Source: Seminavis robusta (lineage: Eukaryota > Bacillariophyta > Bacillariophyceae > Naviculales > Naviculaceae). From it: a stretch of DNA of 43,311 bases. Shown piece after piece: positions 40,217-43,311 of this stretch (positions are counted from its first letter, which is position 1; each line of letters begins with the position of its first letter). Where the stretch lies: positions 1 through 43,311 of the forward strand of contig CAICTM010000900.1 of assembly GCA_903772945.1 (NCBI GenBank). Reading direction: 5' to 3'. A program made the position numbers and the translations under genes. The notes under the pieces were generated by a model. That model did not search any database. It was not told where the DNA came from and saw nothing but the letters and a program-made list of their open reading frames with translations.

Positions 40217-43200
40217 TGTAAGACCTTTGTACTTTGGCTGACCGTTATACTTGCGGTGCTGATACTGTTGATCATCACAGTATCGTTGATTGTATTGATG
40301 AGGGACACGCGTCGCGTTTTCCTTATCATGTTTTTCTGGATGAGTCGTTGGCGACGTTCTTTGATGTGTTCCAGTTTACTTCGAAACGGACGTTGTGATT
40401 CGCGTCACGATTGAACACGTGTGGTAATGAACTTGCAGACGAAGTCCATATTCATCCCGGGAGTCTTCTCGACTTCTGCGGGAACTCACGTTCTCTATCA
40501 CATGATAACCTCAGCAGGCCATGATACTGTGAGCCACGTTGTTCTAGAACGATGGCTATTCGTCTGCTGCATTGAGCAGATCTCGGCAATCTCGAACCAT
40601 CGGTTACGGGATCATCATTGTCAGCAATGAATGGACAGGATTCTTTTCTTGGGATCCCGACGTTGTATGTACATGTGATCGTTTGATCCATATGTCTCGA
40701 TAGTATTTCACTAGTCCAATGAATTACCAAGTTTCTTCCTGTTGTAGGAGGAGCGATATTCTGGATCGCATCTATTTTCTTGGTTACGGTTGGATTCCTT
40801 CTCAAGAATCCAGTAGCCTAGATATCAAGTTCTCTTCTTTCGAAGAAGGACTGGTAGCATTGATCTTAAGTCCGCTTCTCGAAGCCTTTAGGAGAACTTC
40901 ATCTAACTATTCAACGTGATCCACTAGATCGCCAGTTAGATGAGTTGATCATAAATGTATGCACGGACATTTCCCAAGTCGTGCATGAGTGTTCCCATCT
41001 TCCTTTGGAAGTCGGGACTATTGCATAGGCCCATCGGTATCGCTGGTACTCGTATTTCCTAATCCGTCTAATTCAGTAGCATGTCTTGTATCCTTGGGAT
41101 CGGACAAGGTTTTTTGCTCATCCTTTTGTTCAGTTCCGGACGTCAGAGATGAACCGTATAGATCCATCTTTTTGGGAATGATAAATGTGGTGCCGCCCAT
41201 TCGGAAGGTTACCTTCTTAAGTGCTCCTGCGTCGCAGAGACGTTCACCTCTGTCTTAAGAGTGTTGGTATGGACACGTGGAGTAGGATAAGCCCAAGCGT
41301 GATAGGGTTAGCGTCAGGACGAAGTTCTACTTGTAGTCGTCCATTTGTCGCTTTCCTAAAGTACCTTCGAATTGGTCGAGCACTTGGTAAATAAGGCATG
41401 AAGTGGTTCCTGCTCTTCCTTATTTTACCTGGTTTGACTCTGGCAAATCTGCCTTAATCAGTTCGTTCGTATTTCGCGTCAAGAGTCCTCTTGAGACGAT
41501 CTGCACTGTTCGCTGGACAGCTTTCTTCAGTTGGTATTGCTATCTTTATAGGGAAAGATGTGCTATTCCATTCCACTGACATGTAGGAAATCGAACTTGA
41601 TTCTTAGATCGGAGAGAATGTCTCGACCTATGTCATGTCATACGCCCCCAGTTCTTGGTGGCGTGCAGTTCCATTCGATAATTCTATCATCGTGGAACTC
41701 AGGAGTCATAAGTGCACCTTACACTTCGTGCTGGGGTTTAATTCCTTTACAGGGGTAGTCCATAGTTTTTGGACGCCCCCATGATCCTTCATGCTTTATC
41801 TCTTAGACATGATTTTGGGAATCAAGGTTCCGAATGCTCCTGTATCCAGTAAGCAACAGAGTGTAACGGGTTTTTGTTTCCCTTTTTCTCGTCTGTTAAA
41901 TCTAACATAGACGATAGTTTTGAGGTCTTTTGTCTTGCGACGTTGACGAGGTGGTTGGCCACGGACGAGGTTAACAAAAATTTTATAGATCGTCAGAATC
42001 TAGTTGAGCAGCTTCTAGGCAATTATCTAATTTGCCGTAGACTTCCTCAGTTGCAAACAATTCTTGTTTACTAGTTAGTGAGATATCTTCATCACTTAGG
42101 TATGAGAAATCGGAACATGGTTCCGTTGATCATCATCCTGGCCTAATCTCAGACGGAGATCTCTCCATCTAATGATTGAAGTCGAAGTCGGCAAGAGCCT
42201 TGTCGACTGCAGCATTTTCTTGTCCATCATTTGAGGGACCCGACAGAGGAGTCATCCTCGTTGTCAGATCGTCTGACTTGCGTTTGGCAACATGGTTGCA
42301 TTCGCTTTTCTTCTTGCGATCCGCCTTGACCGCAGCGTTGGAGACTTTTCTTCATAAGGACAGAAAGTTCCTTCTTGGTGTAGGATTGGCATCGTCAGAC
42401 TTGCGTTTCCAAGTTTTTCTTGTTGTACGCTGGCTTACTATCGTTGTCAGACGAGGAACTTGGCTTTGAGTTTCTTCAGAGTCATGCATCAGCAGTATTG
42501 TGAGTGCTGGACTCGTGGTAATCACACCACTTTTCTTCGCTCTTGAAGAATGGTCGTTGTTGCGAGTAGACTTGTACTTCTTGCTGTTGTTCTTCTTCGA
42601 AGGAGCTTGCTGGCATCATGCCTTTGTCAAAGTCTTCAGCGGATTCCATGCGCTCACAGAATTCAATGAGAGCTGTCATCTCGGCAGTGAAAGGATCGAA
42701 GTGTGTTCGTCCATCTTGCGCATCCAGGAACGGGAATGCCATGACAGATGATGTCGATGAATTCGTCCTGGTTCAACTGTTGATTGACACCGAAAGGTGG
42801 CAAACGTGGAAGCTCATCGGTATTCATCCGAGTGAGGTTGTTGTATGTAGGCCGATTTGTCATCTCGCTAGCTTACGCATCTTGCGACGCATGAAGCTTT
42901 CTGTTTTTCGAGAGCTTTGTAAGGACAGGTTGCTTCGATAACCGCGTTGATCCAAAGGTGATGTGCATCGCTTAGAGCGGGTCCGCTGCACCGTCCCATG
43001 CGGCTTGGACACGAGCCTGGAAGGCTACTTCGGTTCTCTCCAGAAGTCACATCGCGTGGAGGAATTGCGTTCACAGCAATTTGTCGTAGGGCGTATGACG
43101 CACGGCACGATGGCCTGCACACCCAGCTTCGTAGGCACTCTTCGCAGAGCTGGAAGTCATCCCCTTGAGAAGGCGATGTTTGTCATCGGGACTAGCAAGG

Positions 43201-43311
43201 TTGAGCCAACGAAGACCTTCTCCATATTCGTAGCCCACTTGATGGTCTGACGTGGGAGTGTTGGAACCATTGATGATGGCTACCTTGAAGGTTTTGGCAC
43301 TGTTTGCATCT
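40217..43311 (-). pseudogene. inverted pol and gag body of element D
   Basis: On minus, from right to left: gag from about codon 50 (window end), the zinc knuckle CDYHESSTHNTAD (about 42490-42530), gag C-terminus (about 42130), pol start with YGKLDN-type sequence (about 42040), protease region (about 41830), RT with TFIIPKK (about 41190), RNase H/integrase remnants, and the integrase C-terminus ending at 40217. Frameshifted throughout. Its length (3095 bp) is close to the matching interval in element B (about 3180 bp). Confidence 0.82.

Larger units (their letters stand above)
39576..43311 (+). mobile_element. Ty3/gypsy element D, body inverted, runs off the window
   Basis: The 5' LTR, leader and first about 50 gag codons are on plus (39576-40206). 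After a short filler (40201-40216) the body runs on minus from integrase end to gag codon about 50 at the window's last base. Left flank is CAAG (39572-39575). Confidence 0.8.

Overview
The window looks like nuclear DNA of a diatom, probably a pennate one; I cannot fix the species. The reasons are short GT-AG introns, an eIF4A and a SIN3 corepressor (both eukaryotic), a VTT-domain membrane protein with a signal peptide and an ASAFAP-like plastid cleavage site, and heavy loading with Ty3/gypsy-type retrotransposons. It contains no prokaryotic operons, and I saw no rRNA, tRNA or CRISPR array.

Layout. Positions 1-15384 are a gene-rich arm: a short-chain dehydrogenase (839-1831, minus), a three-exon SnoaL-like protein (3471-4696), an intronless 1383-residue SIN3 homologue (5760-9911), a secreted two-domain protein whose domains are joined by Ala-Pro-Thr-Pro mini-exons (10812-13345), and a GT25-like glycosyltransferase (13933-15384, minus). 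Positions 15385-19554 are decayed: a Penelope-like reverse transcriptase with a GIY-YIG tail, an unrecognised gene remnant, a 13-bp foldback and a roughly 78-bp minisatellite.

Positions 19555-29732 hold two complete but mutated copies of one Ty3/gypsy family. Element A (19892-24502, plus) has a 4-bp target duplication, and removing it re-opens a host ORF. Element B (25108-29572, minus) has no visible target duplication but also splits an ORF. Positions 29733-36217 form a second gene island after a hairpin-rich spacer: a plastid-type VTT/DedA protein (30719-32501), a secretory-pathway cyclophilin with its 3' end duplicated downstream (33055-34000), and eIF4A (34532-36217, minus).

Positions 36799-43311 hold nested copies of the same family. 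Element C has a nearly readable gag and pol start. Element D is inserted in C's reverse transcriptase, and its body is inverted relative to its own LTR.

The host genes are ordinary, independently transcribed units, not a pathway cluster. The most unusual features are the mini-exon cassette array (each exon a multiple of 12 nt and phase 1-1, with a possible zero-length exon), the inverted body of element D, and the lack of a canonical tRNA primer site in the retroelement family. All exon joins come from reading splice signals and frame only; no transcript evidence was available.
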